Assembly: GCF_004379255.2 (NCBI RefSeq)
Contig: NC_056038.1
Span: forward strand, 10,206,729 to 10,270,728
Direction: 5' to 3'
Source of the DNA: Salvia splendens
Lineage: Eukaryota > Streptophyta > Magnoliopsida > Lamiales > Lamiaceae
Length of the DNA stretch: 64,000 nt
Of this stretch, positions 1 through 18,349 are shown piece by piece. The notes below the pieces were generated by a model that saw nothing but the letters and a program-made list of their open reading frames with translations, was not told the DNA's origin and did no database searches. The position numbers and the translations under genes were made by a program. The first letter of the stretch is position 1, and each line of letters begins with the position of its first letter.

Positions 1-79
1 TCTTGAATTGAGTAGCTTGGTTATTTACTCTTTTTTTTGTCGATTTTAGGTTTTGGTTGTTTCTAGGGGGCTTCAACGG

Positions 80-8281
<8,202 letters not shown>

Positions 8282-8874
8282 AGTACTTTCTGATGGTTCC
8301 AGCTGATATCGTGTGACTTAGAGAGCTGGGAACATCTGACTGGACCACCGAGTATGCTTCAATCGGGAAAAAATGTAATCTATCTGGCTACCATTACCTT
8401 ACAAGACGTTTGTCTTAGTAATGGTGATAAACCTTGTAATCCTGACTGCACTAAATTTGAACAAGACTATGGATAATAGGTTTTTCAGTAGCTTAGATGG
8501 TTGATAGCGTGGAACTAAGCACACAATCTGAAGGACCTTGCTGAGGTTCAAAGGCTTAGCAATGTAGTATTGTCTTAGTATTCATTGAATGTCTCGTGGG
8601 ACGACTTACCCGTTTTGCAACTAAGTTATCTAAATTTTCAATACTTGTAGTTAATGTCAGGAAATGAGCACAAATAATATCACGAATGTTGAGTACGAAA
8701 TACAATCATTGGATGTTTGCGCCATAGTATCTACTAGTGAAGGCACCCTTCCATGTCATGGGACAATTCTTCTTCTCTGAGTGCATGCAATCAATGCTTT
8801 GGGCTTTCACGGAAAGCCATGTATATTCATGTGCCTATCTAATTATCTATCAAGAACTGGTAATTGTGCATGGT
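8282..8874. other. 3' flank of the G-patch gene, no gene seen
   Basis: AT-rich sequence that probably contains the 3'UTR and polyadenylation region of the upstream gene. I see no coding signal or clear repeat. Confidence 0.6.
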
Positions 8875-9425
8875 TAGGGGTGACAAATTGTGCGGATTAG
8901 GTCGTTATCGGGTCAATCTGATAACGACCCAACCCACTAAGGCCTAACCCGAATCCGACATGTTAAGAAAACTCTAAACCCGAACACAAACCCAACCTGC
9001 TACCTTCAAACCCGAACACGACCTGCATCCGACACGAACCCGTTAACGACACGATATAATTTGGGTTGACACAACACGATAACGACCCAAACCTGATATT
9101 ACACGATTATAACCTAATATTACACGATTAAATCTAATATTACACAATCAAACCTTGTTTTTCAACCTAATTTACACGATTAAAATCTGTTTTATATGAT
9201 TTAAACCTGATTTACAATAAATTTAAAAACTAAAGTAAAATATATTTTTTAATAATAATAATAATGTTATTTCTTAATGGGTTATCCGTATCCAACCCGA
9301 AATTATCGGGTTCTTAACGGGTCAACCTGATAAGGACACTAACCCAATAAGGCTTGATCCAAACCCAATAATTTCGTGCGGATTCGTGCCGAATTATTGT
9401 ATCGTGTCGAAAATTGCCAGGCCTA
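8875..9425. mobile_element. hAT-type non-autonomous element (MITE)
   Basis: 551 bp flanked by the perfect 8-bp duplication TGCATGGT (8867-8874 and 9426-9433), the size typical of hAT. The ends read TAGGGGTGAC and, inverted, TAGGCCTGGC. The interior has no ORF and is filled with the words AACCCGA, CGACACGA and TACACGATTA on both strands. Confidence 0.85.
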
Positions 9426-9436
9426 TGCATGGTCAG

Positions 9437-9700
9437 CCTTCTAAAAGTAAGTGTTGCGGAAATATTCTTCACACTCATGGACCAGTTATCTTACCAATAT
9501 AGAGATACTCGTAAAAATATATCCGCAGTAGTACCGTAAGCGAGATGCCATGGCCGTCGTGCACGTCTCCAGAGTTGAGAGTTCATCTCGTCCAACTCCA
9601 TCGGGGCGCTGCTGAAGGTACTTGCCACACGCTATCAACGTGTTAACAATGTGCGAGAACAACGATCTACACATGCATAAACGACGCTTAAGCACTGTCG
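9437..9700 (-). pseudogene. Relic of a PIF/Harbinger transposase N-terminal half
   Basis: The minus-strand frame at 9486-9695 contains CRSLFSHIVNTLIACGKYLQ followed by QRPDGVGRDELSTLETCTTA. This aligns by eye with the FRMRR.LF..IV...YF.QR.DA.GR.GLS.LQKCT segment of Harbinger transposases, including the copy at 24463-24966. A frame change then yields LAYGTTAD and EYLYIGK, the next conserved motif. No start, DDE residues or element ends were found. Confidence 0.65.
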
Positions 9701-10231
9701 GACACCGTCAGAACTCATCAACAAACTAATCCTACCTTGTTCGCGGTCAACTGATGCATGTTCGCGGTCATCAGACTCGGCATGGGGATCCGTTCATATT
9801 TATAGATAGAGAATTTGTGGGAGGTATTGTGAAAGATGCATGCATAGTAGTTGGATTATATTGTATTTTTAGATGAAAAATGGGTTAATAAATAATACTA
9901 AAATATTAAATTCTTGAATTTAAAAAAGTTAAAAATGACTTGCGCTCCAAGCGGGAGCCCTAAATCATGAAATTATCATCACCAAGTTTAAATCACTCAA
10001 AGCCGCAACTAAAATACCTATATAAGTCAACTCTTATATTCAAATTACATCCCAAATAAATGTGGTAGTAATATAACATTTGTTATATATAGCCAAAAAA
10101 ATTATAATATTAGGAGTAGTATAAATTAAAGATCTTGAGAAAAATCACTCTCTTGCTCCGGCATAGTTTTGGAGCTCTGCGAAACCCTAATCTACAACCC
10201 TAGATTTCGCCGAGTTGTAGTTTCATTCAAG

Positions 10232-11371
10232 ATGATCATAAAATCGGAGCCTACAACTATTCCGGCGGCCACCGGCTGCAGTAACTGCGGCGCTCACGAG
10301 CGGCGCCTGCTCCACCAGATACGCTGCCGCAGCGGCTTCAAACGTGCCTGCACCACCTGCGTCCTCCGCCTCCATCCTCAGGCCTTCTGCCCTACATGCT
10401 TCCTGGTCTACCCCCCAACCCTCCCTAACGACGTCGTTCGCACCTGCGATAAGTGCTACTCCCACTCCCACTCTCACTGCGTCGACACCAACGGCGCCCC
10501 CCCTCCCAAACCCTACATTTGCCCTCTCTGCGTCAACCCTAATGCCCCAATTTTCAAATTAAAGCCCGTCGAGGATGCCAATCTTGTGATCGATAATGTT
10601 AGGGTTCAAAATTGCAGGGTGATGGACAGGGATGCGGCGAAGATGCTATTGGCGGCCGCCAGAATCGCGTCCACGTCGATGAATAAGGCGGCGGCGAATG
10701 CCAAGAATGAGGCTGAGAAGCGGGTTAAGGAGGCAGCGTTTACAAGGAAAAGGGCTAAGGAGGCATTGGAGCACGTTGCGCTTTTGGTGCATAAGGAGAA
10801 GGCGAGGAGGAAAGAAGTAGGGCTTCGTGACGTGGCTGGGCGGGGATACGGTGGAATTGCCAGCAATGGTGGTGTTAAATTTGAGGCTGAGGTTAGTGCA
10901 AATCATGGTGTTAGGAATCGCAATAGTGTCGTGCCTAGTGTTTCGCAGCCGTTTGTAGCTGTGGAGGAGAAAATGAGCAGTAATGTAGTAGTGAATGTGG
11001 ATAGAGATAACTCTAATCAGGTGTTGGCCGCATTGACTGCTGTTGAGTTGAGAGAGAATGAGAAAATGGGGGTTGGAATGACTGCACAGGTTGAGAGATC
11101 AGGGATAGGTCATGCCAGTGATGGCCATACCCAGATGGATGTTGATGAAGGTGGAATGAGGCTGAATGTTGGGGAAAATGCAGGACTGGTTGAAGATAGC
11201 AGTACTAGTCGTGCAGATATGGAGACCGATGCAGGAGATGTCAATAATCATGGGGAGAAACAGCTTGATGGTGTGAATAATGAGGTAAATTTGGTTCAAC
11301 CTGGGGAGAATTTGGTGCAGAATAAGGTAATGGATAAGGATGGAGAACATGTTAATGGTGGCCGGGCATAG
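10232..11371 (+). CDS. PHD/RING-like zinc-finger protein, 379 aa
   Basis: The frame opens at ATG 10232 (MIIKSEP), preceded by a stop-free stretch with no better ATG. Residues about 17-110 hold a Cys/His-rich module: CSNC, CRSGFKRACTTC, CPTC, CDKCYSHSHSHC and CPLC spacing, consistent with a PHD-like zinc-binding fold. Residues about 130-210 form an Ala/Lys/Glu-rich helix, probably coiled coil (AAKMLLAAARIASTS, KRVKEAAFTRKRAKEALEHV). The C-terminal half is low-complexity, acidic and Asn/Val-rich. Proteins of this type are usually annotated as nuclear RING/FYVE/PHD superfamily members with unknown role. The coding region is a single exon. A possible 3'UTR intron ends near 11493 (TTGCAG followed by GGGTGTGG). 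Confidence 0.8.
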   Translation: MIIKSEPTTIPAATGCSNCGAHERRLLHQIRCRSGFKRACTTCVLRLHPQAFCPTCFLVYPPTLPNDVVRTCDKCYSHSHSHCVDTNGAPPPKPYICPLCVNPNAPIFKLKPVEDANLVIDNVRVQNCRVMDRDAAKMLLAAARIASTSMNKAAANAKNEAEKRVKEAAFTRKRAKEALEHVALLVHKEKARRKEVGLRDVAGRGYGGIASNGGVKFEAEVSANHGVRNRNSVVPSVSQPFVAVEEKMSSNVVVNVDRDNSNQVLAALTAVELRENEKMGVGMTAQVERSGIGHASDGHTQMDVDEGGMRLNVGENAGLVEDSSTSRADMETDAGDVNNHGEKQLDGVNNEVNLVQPGENLVQNKVMDKDGEHVNGGRA

Positions 11372-12090
11372 TCCAAGAACTTCATCAGATAGCTCAAAGG
11401 TGTTGAGGTGGGCAATGGGGTCAAATTTGTAGCTGAGTTTGCTGCACTAGTTTTGGTTTTTTTTATGTTAATGATGATTTTCCCTTCTTGCAGGGGTGTG
11501 GCTGTATTCAAATGCTTGTTTTGGAGAGGATTTGCCTGAAGGTGGTAGATCATCATGTAAGTTGGTTCTCATTTAGATGATTAATTTTTATATCTGTTTC
11601 TGTGTTGGTTGGCATCATATGATTGCAAATGCAACATTAAATCAAGATCTCTCTGTATTGGTTGTTGTTGATTTTGTTGGTCTAAGGTAAAGTATTTTAG
11701 TGTAGCTATGGATGTTCAGACAGAGACTACTATTATTTTGAGGCTGTGCTTAATCAATAGATTTGCAACTTTATTTTGTGACTGTACCCAACTGAGGCTG
11801 TCCATTTTGATTTCTTGCTTTTCTTTCGTCTCATAAAGTATCTTATACGCATAAACTTCGTGCGTGTATAACTGTATACTATGTCCAATATTTCAAAGCC
11901 AAATTACAATTGTATGTAACGTAGGAATAACTGAATCCTTGGACGACTATTCTGCTGAATCTTTGAATGGGGTTGTGTTCTTTAGAGAATCAGTTAATGG
12001 TAATTAATTTTAAAATGTAGAATTATGATTTAGTAGGGTTAAATTTATAAATGGTCATTATGGGGTGTTATATTGCTAATTCAATACTTA
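11372..12090. other. 3' flank of the PHD-like gene
   Basis: Probable 3'UTR followed by AT-rich intergenic DNA; no other coding or repeat signal recognised. Confidence 0.5.
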
Positions 12091-12967
12091 ATTGCTACCT
12101 ACAACTAAATAATAACTATTAGATATTCAAATTAAGGGCTTAGATCATCAGCCCCGGAATGTCAATATGATCAACAAAAAACGTCAATAAGAGTATTAAG
12201 GTTAATTTACAACAAATTAGTTGTAACTAACTTTTGAAAAATATCTCATAACTTTAAAATCTATATAACTTTCTCAATTTAAATTATTTTTTCGCACAAT
12301 ATATATTAAATTAAAGATACTTTCATAAGAATTTTAACGAGATCTCACTTGCATGTGTACCGATGTCAAAATTTGAATTTTTTTTTTAAAATTTGAATTT
12401 TTTCATACAGTAACAAATGTCAACATGATATATAAAAAATGTTAATATAATACATGTAGAATGTCAATATAATTAAGGGATAACTGCCTTCAAAGTCACA
12501 AACTTTTCCCGAATTCCGTTTTTTCCCACGAGCTTTAAAATTGGCGTATAAAGTCACGAACTTTGCATTTAGTCTGGTATTTCCCAACCCGACCCGACCC
12601 TGTGTTTTCCGGCAACTCAAAATCCTATGTGGCATGCCTGAATATTGACGTGTCCGGCATCGGAAAATCGTAAAACGACGTCGTTTTACGCAGCTGCTTC
12701 CTCCCTTCCTCCGCCAGCCCTCTTCCTCCGCCGCCCAGCACCGCCACCAGCTCCATCGTCGACAACGCCACCACCAGCTCCGCAACGCCTGAAACCTCTC
12801 TCCCTGTGTCGCCAAGTCCCCCACCGCAGTCTGAATCCTCCCAGCCACGTTCCTCAGCCAATCGTACCTCCGGACTCCCGCTCGTAGCCAAGGTGTAAAC
12901 ATTATCGTAACATAATCACGACAACTTCACCATTCGCTTTAACTCCATATTTACATATTTCTCTCTC

Positions 12968-12975
12968 TATAAAAG
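12968..12975 (+). promoter_or_regulatory. TATA box captured inside the Pack-MULE
   Basis: TATAAAAG lies about 120 bases upstream of the captured ATG, in a CT-rich leader (CTCTCTCT) typical of plant core promoters. It probably came with the captured gene. Confidence 0.6.
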
Positions 12976-13090
12976 CTTCACCAGTCTTCTTCTATTCCAA
13001 CACTCTCTCTCTCAAAATTTCTACTAGAATCAGTAAAAAAATTAGAGACAGACACAATTTTGAATTCAGCGGGAAATCGGAATCGCGGAA

Positions 13091-13455
13091 ATGGTGAATA
13101 TTCCGGCGAGGTTCGGAAGGATGGCGGTTGCCTTCGACGAGATGTCGAGAGATAGGTCGTTCGAGAGTGGCAGCAGCGAGCACTCCGCCGATTTGTCCGA
13201 TCTCGTCAATTCCTTCTTCGAGAGAGAAATTAGGGAGCAGAGAATCGGCGGAGATGGCGATCGAAACAGAAATCCAGTTGAGATCGACGATGATGAATTT
13301 GAGAGTGATTCGCAGGATTCCGGGTTTCATGATTGTTTGAGTAAATTGTTTGATCGCGACGACAGTGTAGGGAGAAGCATTTCTACTGCGGTGGAGAAGG
13401 CGATGGAAGTCGTCGGCGGCGAGGATTCGTCGCCGGAATTCAATCGGCGATGCTG
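13091..13455 (+). pseudogene. Captured first exon of a DUF506-like (PDDEXK-like) plant gene
   Basis: ATG at 13091 opens a frame containing FGRMAVAFDEMSRDRSFESG, SSEHSADLSDLVNSFFE, a long acidic segment and DCLSKLFDRDDSV. The FxRVAxAFDE...SGSEHS...DLSDLVxSF pattern is, to my knowledge, the N-terminus of plant DUF506 proteins. The exon ends at 13455 followed by GTGAG, a splice donor, then T-rich intron-like sequence up to the right TIR, so the nuclease-like core of the family is absent. With its own promoter it could be transcribed and spliced to a downstream acceptor. Confidence 0.65.
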
Positions 13456-14085
13456 GTGAGTTTTTTCATTAACCTTACTTCAATCTATAAAAATTGAAAA
13501 CAATATAGTACTGTATGATTCTTTGTGTTTTAAGTTTTTTAAAATTTTATGTTTTTTAATTTTTTAATTTTGTGTTTTAAGTTTTTTTAAAGTTTTTTTA
13601 TTTTGTGTTTTAAGTTTTTTTAAGTTTTTTCTATTTTTTGAATTTTGCTTTTTAAATTTATTTCTTTAATTTTTTTCAGCGTCACTATATGATGCACATG
13701 TAAGCTGCCACGAGACGCCACATCATTTAAAAACGGCACGTCAGCTCAACATTTCGCCGGAAAAACAATCATGGGAAATCGGCGACTAAATGCAAAGTTC
13801 GTGACTTTATACGCCAATTTTAAAGCTCGTGGGAAAAATCGGAATTCGGACAAAGTTAGTGACTTTTAAGGCAGTTATCCCTATAAGTAATGTGTTAACA
13901 TTCTTAAAGCATTGTGTTGATATTTTCGAAACACTATATTGACATTTTCATCCGAAACTCTAATTTGGTAGTTTTTTTTTATCTTTTTCGATTTAATTAA
14001 TAAAAACGAAAATTACACGTGGCAAATTGTAGACCACACGTTTTCTAAAATCTTATGGTCTTAAATTAGTTGTAGTTAGCAATTG

Positions 14086-14955
14086 TAGGGGTGAGCAAAA
14101 AATCCGAAAACCGAATATCTGAACCGATTCAAACTGAAAATTTAAAATTCGGTTCGATTTGTTCGGTTCGGTTCGGTTTTAAAATTTGAAAATTTTTGAT
14201 TCGGCTCAGTCGGAGAAAAAATGAAAAACCGAATTATATTTAAATATTTATATATATATATATATATGCTATTATTTAATTATACTCAAAATTAAAACCC
14301 TAAATTGGAAGCTATCTTCACTTCAGTCCCGCTGCCTCCTCTCTCACTCTAACCCTAAATCCCTCCACCTCTCCACCACCAAGCCGTCGCCCCTCCATCG
14401 CCCAGCTCCGGTCCGACCTCGTCCACGCCGTCAGGGAGAGAGCTCAGAAGGTTTGTCTCAGGCACCACGCCGTCGAACTACGCCGATGGCCCTCCACAGC
14501 TTCACGTCGTCGTCTCCACAGCTCCAACTCAGACACTGGCTTTTGCACAGCTTATCAAGTCACGCTTTACATCTGAGCTTGTGACTTGGGCAGTTAATCA
14601 AACATTGGCTTTTGCACAACTTATCAAGATGGATGTTGTCGCGACTCCAGCAGCGTCTGGATGCCTAAGGATTGTTGCTAAGTGCATCCACATCTGCTTG
14701 GGGCACTCATTGCTGTTAGAGGATCGCAGATTGGCTCTTTGGCCGACTATGCTGTTTTTTTGGGGGATTTTCGGTTTGGTTTTTTGGTTTTCGATTTTTT
14801 GGTTTTTCAGTTTTTCCGTTTTTTTATATAATTTCGGGTTTTCGGTTTAATTCAGTTTTTGGTTTCGGTTTGGTTTCAGTTTTAGCCTAAATTTGATTTT
14901 TCGGATTAGGTTTGGTTTGGGCGAAAAACCAAACCGAAACCCGAATGCACCCCTG
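14086..14955. mobile_element. hAT-type MITE with non-repetitive insert
   Basis: 870 bp flanked by GCAATTG (14079-14085 and 14956-14962), seven of an expected eight bases. The ends are TAGGGGTG and, inverted, CAGGGGTG. Subterminal DNA is filled with AACCGAA / TTCGGTT words. The centre (about 14320-14750) is GC-richer and unlike the ends. It contains the near-repeat TTGGCTTTTGCACAACTTAT twice (near 14536 and 14603), possibly a captured and duplicated gene fragment I do not recognise. Confidence 0.7.
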
Positions 14956-15222
14956 GCAATTGATGACTTCCCTAGTCACTATACGATGATGTTTGTATTA
15001 AACTAAATTTTACTAATTTGTTTCAGAATGGATACGAAACTTATACTTTATATCATTACTAGTTTAATTCAATATTAACCGAACCGAAACCTGAATGCGT
15101 GTGGCAATTGATGACTCCCCTAGTCACTATACGATGATGACAAATTTTACTAATTTGTTTCAGAATGGATACGAAACTTGTACTTTATATCATTACTAGT
15201 TTAATTCAATATTTTACTTCAT
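14934..15222. repeat. Tandem duplication of a MITE end plus its flank
   Basis: The last ~22 bases of the hAT element, its GCAATTG duplication and about 125 bases of flank (ending CATTACTAGTTTAATTCAAT) appear again immediately downstream from about 15076. The second copy has ACCGAACCGAAACCTGAATG followed by GTGTGGCAATTGATGACTCC. Copies differ by a 19-base gap and a few substitutions. Confidence 0.75.
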
Positions 15223-15776
15223 TTTATTCCACATGTCAATCAATATTCCATACATCCCTTAATGCATAACTCTGGAAAATTCTTAGCTAAAATGTTTTCG
15301 TGGCTATTTTTAGTCTATTCTTTTATACGATTCTCTACATCGTCAAATTTGCATATTATATGGTCTATTGCAATATTACTCCCTTTCAACCATAGTGGAG
15401 AGTTTCTTTTTGACATGTAATATAAAAAAATTTGTATTAAATGAGTTAAGTAAATGATGAATAAAATAAGAAATGAAAAAAGTAGGGAGATAAAAAAAGA
15501 ATAAAGTAAGATAGAGTAGATTAAAAAGAGAACAAATGTTGCCCTAAGAGTATCCACAATAGCGCCTAGCGCACCGCCTAGCCAAGCGCCGGCGCTAGGC
15601 GGTGCGCTAGGCGAACTATTGCAGCCGCCTAGCCGATTTCGCGGAAAAAAATCGCCTAGCGCTCGGCGGTTCCGCGGCGCTAGGCGGTGCGCTAGGCGAT
15701 CCGCTAGGCGCTATTGCAGCGTCCGGATCGCCTAGCGCACCGCCTAGCGCGAATTTTTAAATTTTTTTTTATTCCG

Positions 15777-15878
15777 AAACACTATATATACGCGACTTGC
15801 CTGTCATTTTCATTCGCACCACTTGTATTAACGAGTACTCTCTCTATTTAAATTTCTGTACAAGATCAACAACGGTAA
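15777..15878 (+). promoter_or_regulatory. Core promoter and 5'UTR shared by both Harbinger half-elements
   Basis: Contains CACTATATATACGCG (TATA region), CATTCGCACCACTTGT, TTAACGAGT and TTTCTGTACAAGATCAACAA just before the ATG. The same block, about 110 bases with scattered differences, precedes the transposase on the minus strand at 25017-25127. Confidence 0.7.
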
Positions 15879-17234
15879 ATGGATCTCAACAACGAGCCTA
15901 CTTCAGGGAGTAGCGGATCTCAAACTCCCCCGATCCCCGTGGAAGGTGGATGGAGTCAGATGCACCCATACTACAACATGTACCCGTGGCAGCAGATGAT
16001 GCCCGGGATACCAGCGGGGGGGAGTCCACCGGGGGCGTTTCTGGCGATGTCGGGGTGGGCACCCAGTGTCCAGATGCCGGGGTGGGCACCCGGAATGCAG
16101 ATGATGCCCGGGGGGGTACCGGCGACACAGGGGACGCCGGGGGACGTCTATCGCCCCAGTGTTGATTTTTTGACTGGTTCGTCGCACACATCGACGCCAA
16201 CGGAGGCTGCGTCTCCGGCCCAGTTTGACACTTTCTCCTTCGATGACTTGGGGATAGATCTTTCCGGTATTCCGGATGCTCCCGTTCAAACGGGGGGCGC
16301 AGGGCGGGGTCGGGGCGCCCCAAAGAAGAAAGGCAAGGGGAAAAGGGTCGGCGAGTCCTCGCAGCCGGGTGAGGACGACAACGTGGTACGGAGGAGGTGG
16401 ACGGACGCGGAGAACGTCGCGCTGTCCAAGGCGTGGGTGAGTGTTTGTGACGATCCTCTCGTTTCGAACAACCAGAGGATCGTCAACTTGTGGGGCAAGA
16501 TAGCAGCAGCCTACCAGAGGTTTTGCCCGGAGGGGAGGCCACGCAATGAGGAGGATTGCCGGAAGGCGTGGGACCGAATCAGGGTTGCGGTCTCCCTATT
16601 TTCGGGCTTGTACACCAACGCCCTCCGCATGATGAGCAGTGGGCAAACTGAGGACGACTGCAGGAGGATAGCGGAGAAAGCCTTCCCCCTGAAGGGGGTG
16701 TACAAGGACTTCACCTACTGGAATTGCTATCTTGTGCTGAACGACTCCGAGAAGTTCCGAGTAGGTGTCGACTCTGGCTGGCCGAAGAAGCAACGGCTGA
16801 ACTATTCCGGTGATTTCAGCGGCAGTAGCGGTGGTTCCCACGACCTCCCTGAGACGGCCCAGGAGGTCCCGACCCCTCGTTCGTTTGCTCGCCGTACTCA
16901 CCCGGTTGGGCACAGGCGGGCTCAACGGGAGGCGATGGGGGTCGCCGGGGGTTCACAGGAGGTCCAGTCGGCATCCCCCCTTGGCCAATCCACAGCGGAT
17001 CTCAAATTCTTCGCGCGTCAACAAACGCGCGCTCAGATGGTCAAGACGATGGCCGAATGGCGGGCGGCAGTGGACCCCGTGGAGAAGAGTTTGCTTCAAA
17101 CATTGCTCCTGAGCATGCAGGAGGATTTGGAGGCGGCACGGAGGGAAGCTGGCGGGAGTAGAGGCGACGGCGACGGAGGCGGAGGCGATGGTGGCGACAA
17201 CGACGGAGGAGACGACGACGGCGACGAGGAGTGA
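15879..17234 (+). CDS. Harbinger ORF1: Myb/trihelix-like DNA-binding protein, 451 aa
   Basis: The intact frame begins MDLNNEPTSGSSG, followed by a Gly/Pro/Met-rich N-terminus (residues 1-150). A basic stretch (APKKKGKGKR) that could be a nuclear localisation signal comes next. A Myb/SANT-like domain covers about 166-260 (RRRWTDAENVALSKAWVSVC, then NLWGKIAAAYQRF and RKAWDRIRVAVSLFSGLY). A C-terminal NAM-associated-like helix follows (KFFARQQTRAQMVKTMAEWR), then an Asp/Gly-rich tail. In PIF/Harbinger systems this protein binds element ends and helps import and activate the transposase. Codon use is GC-rich compared with neighbours. The frame has no stops, so it may be functional or host-recruited. 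Plant databases often label such proteins glutathione S-transferase T3-like, which I consider a misnomer. Confidence 0.85.
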   Translation: MDLNNEPTSGSSGSQTPPIPVEGGWSQMHPYYNMYPWQQMMPGIPAGGSPPGAFLAMSGWAPSVQMPGWAPGMQMMPGGVPATQGTPGDVYRPSVDFLTGSSHTSTPTEAASPAQFDTFSFDDLGIDLSGIPDAPVQTGGAGRGRGAPKKKGKGKRVGESSQPGEDDNVVRRRWTDAENVALSKAWVSVCDDPLVSNNQRIVNLWGKIAAAYQRFCPEGRPRNEEDCRKAWDRIRVAVSLFSGLYTNALRMMSSGQTEDDCRRIAEKAFPLKGVYKDFTYWNCYLVLNDSEKFRVGVDSGWPKKQRLNYSGDFSGSSGGSHDLPETAQEVPTPRSFARRTHPVGHRRAQREAMGVAGGSQEVQSASPLGQSTADLKFFARQQTRAQMVKTMAEWRAAVDPVEKSLLQTLLLSMQEDLEAARREAGGSRGDGDGGGGDGGDNDGGDDDGDEE

Positions 17235-17566
17235 ATTATTGTACTTTTTTTTAATTATTGTACTTTTTTTTAATTATTGTAATAATTTTAAATTATTGTA
17301 CTTTTTAAAATTTTAATCGTATTATTAATGTTTCCCGTATATGTCTCGTAAATTAAATTCCGTATATTGTGTGATTGTTAATTATGTCATTTTATATAAT
17401 TGTTATTAGTGATGTGGCTATTGATGTGACTGAGCTATTTATGATGTGGCTAGGCTATGGCTGAGCTATTTATGATGTGACAGGAGGATTTTTAGTGCTG
17501 ATGATGTGGCAGTGGCTAGGCTATGGCTGGGCTATTGCTGAGCTATTCATATTGTGGATGGCCTAA

Positions 17567-18003
17567 ATGACTCAACTACGAGAAATGTTCTCTTGGGCGA
17601 TTCTCGTGAGCGGCTGTGAGCGCCTCATCACCCACGTAGGCTAGTTTCCTTATTTTTAGCTTTAAGTGGATTTTTACAATCTCAAAACTTTTAATCTATC
17701 TTATATTCCTTATAAACATCCTTCCTTTATTTTTTTTCTCTCATTTTCATGTATATTAATTCGTACCTTTTCTTCACAATATATTCTTGAATCACTAAAT
17801 TACTCATAAGATTTAACAATTCAAACTATGTTCTTCAATCCCTAAATTTCTCATTAGGTTTCACAATTATGAAGTGTCGTCCCCTTCTCTCTGGTTTCAC
17901 AAGTTCTTTGATTGGAATATAATAATGGAATAAATACCTCTCCGCAGCTCCACTAATCTCGATCTTCATCCCCACTCAAAATTGAAAAAAAAAATCGAAA
18001 ATC
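17567..18003. other. Intergenic, no feature recognised
   Basis: AT-rich DNA between the Harbinger end and a zinc-finger pseudogene; no coding or repeat signal seen. Confidence 0.5.
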
Positions 18004-18290
18004 ATGGCGGAGGAATCACGTTTCGTGTGCAAGAAATTACCATGTGAGAATCTTTTAAGGTCACATTTAGTCTCATGTAGCTGCGAATTTAGTTGTGTTT
18101 CAGGAAAAATTAGAGTGTTTAGAAAGGGGCAAATTGTTGAGCGAATCCAAGTTTGTAGAATCGGGACACGTTTTGAGGGAGAATTCCCAGAAGACGTGGA
18201 GGAGGAGAAGGCTTGCAGTCGATGAAGGCGTTGTGCGGGCACATGGCGTGACACTCAGAAAAAGGATAGATGAAGAACCGCGACTGCTAG
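18004..18290 (+). pseudogene. Broken C2H2 zinc-finger gene (ZAT type)
   Basis: ATG at 18004 begins MAEESRFVCKK, then LPCENLLRSHL, recalling the first finger of ZAT-like proteins (RFVCKxCxKxFPCGKSLGGH). In a second frame HVLRENSQKTWRRRR matches the conserved LRENPKKTWR linker. In a third stretch MKALCGHMA is followed by a TGA where a Cys codon is expected and then HSEK, the second finger. At least two frame changes and one stop separate these pieces, so no intact protein can be made. Confidence 0.7.
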
Positions 18291-18349
18291 TGTTTCTTGT
18301 ACGAGTCACCAACCATGAGAGAGAGAGAGAGATAAAGAAGAATTAACTC

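Larger units (their letters stand above)
12477..13881. mobile_element. Pack-MULE (Mutator-like element with captured gene)
   Basis: 1405 bp with terminal inverted repeats of roughly 100 bp: GGGATAACTGCCTT, later CCCACGAGCTTTAAAATTGG and CGTATAAAGTCACGAACTTT, present inverted at the right end. The 9-bp target duplication TATAATTAA / TATAAGTAA (12468-12476 and 13882-13890) differs at one base. Long TIRs with a 9-bp duplication define MULEs. There is no transposase inside. The interior holds host-gene sequence with promoter, 5'UTR, exon and splice donor. Confidence 0.9.
12091..14085. mobile_element. Older MITE-like element that hosts the Pack-MULE (tentative)
   Basis: The left end ATTGCTACCTACAACTAA (from 12091) is mirrored at the right end as the reverse complement of TTAGTTGTAGTTAGCAAT (to about 14083). 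Between them the words TGTCAATAT and TTGACAT recur on either side of the inserted MULE at 12477-13881. Without the MULE this element would be about 590 bp. I could not define a target duplication. Confidence 0.4.
15548..17563 (+). mobile_element. PIF/Harbinger half-element H1 carrying only ORF1
   Basis: 2016 bp with 3-bp target duplication TAA (15545-15547 and 17564-17566). Ends: GAGTATCCACAATAG and, inverted, GGCCATCCACAATAT. The 5' 200 bases are dense inverted copies of GCCTAGCGCACCGCCTAGC. No DDE transposase is present. The promoter/5'UTR, 3'UTR and both ends match the transposase-only element at 23436-25332. Confidence 0.85.

Noticed and set aside
10223..11350. Antisense frames across the PHD-like gene
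   Set aside because: Shadows of a GC-rich coding exon; no motifs, and the sense frame has the zinc-finger pattern.
12420..12902. 160-codon minus-strand frame over the Pack-MULE left end
   Set aside because: It begins in interior sequence and reads through the inverted repeat; composition is Trp/Arg-rich without a known domain.
14581..14850. 89-codon frame inside the hAT MITE as a gene
   Set aside because: The C-terminal third is translation of TTCGGTTTT repeats. The rest could be a captured fragment but I cannot identify it.
15898..16925. Long antisense and alternative-frame ORFs over Harbinger ORF1
   Set aside because: The high GC content keeps other frames open; only the +frame from 15879 has a Myb-like domain.
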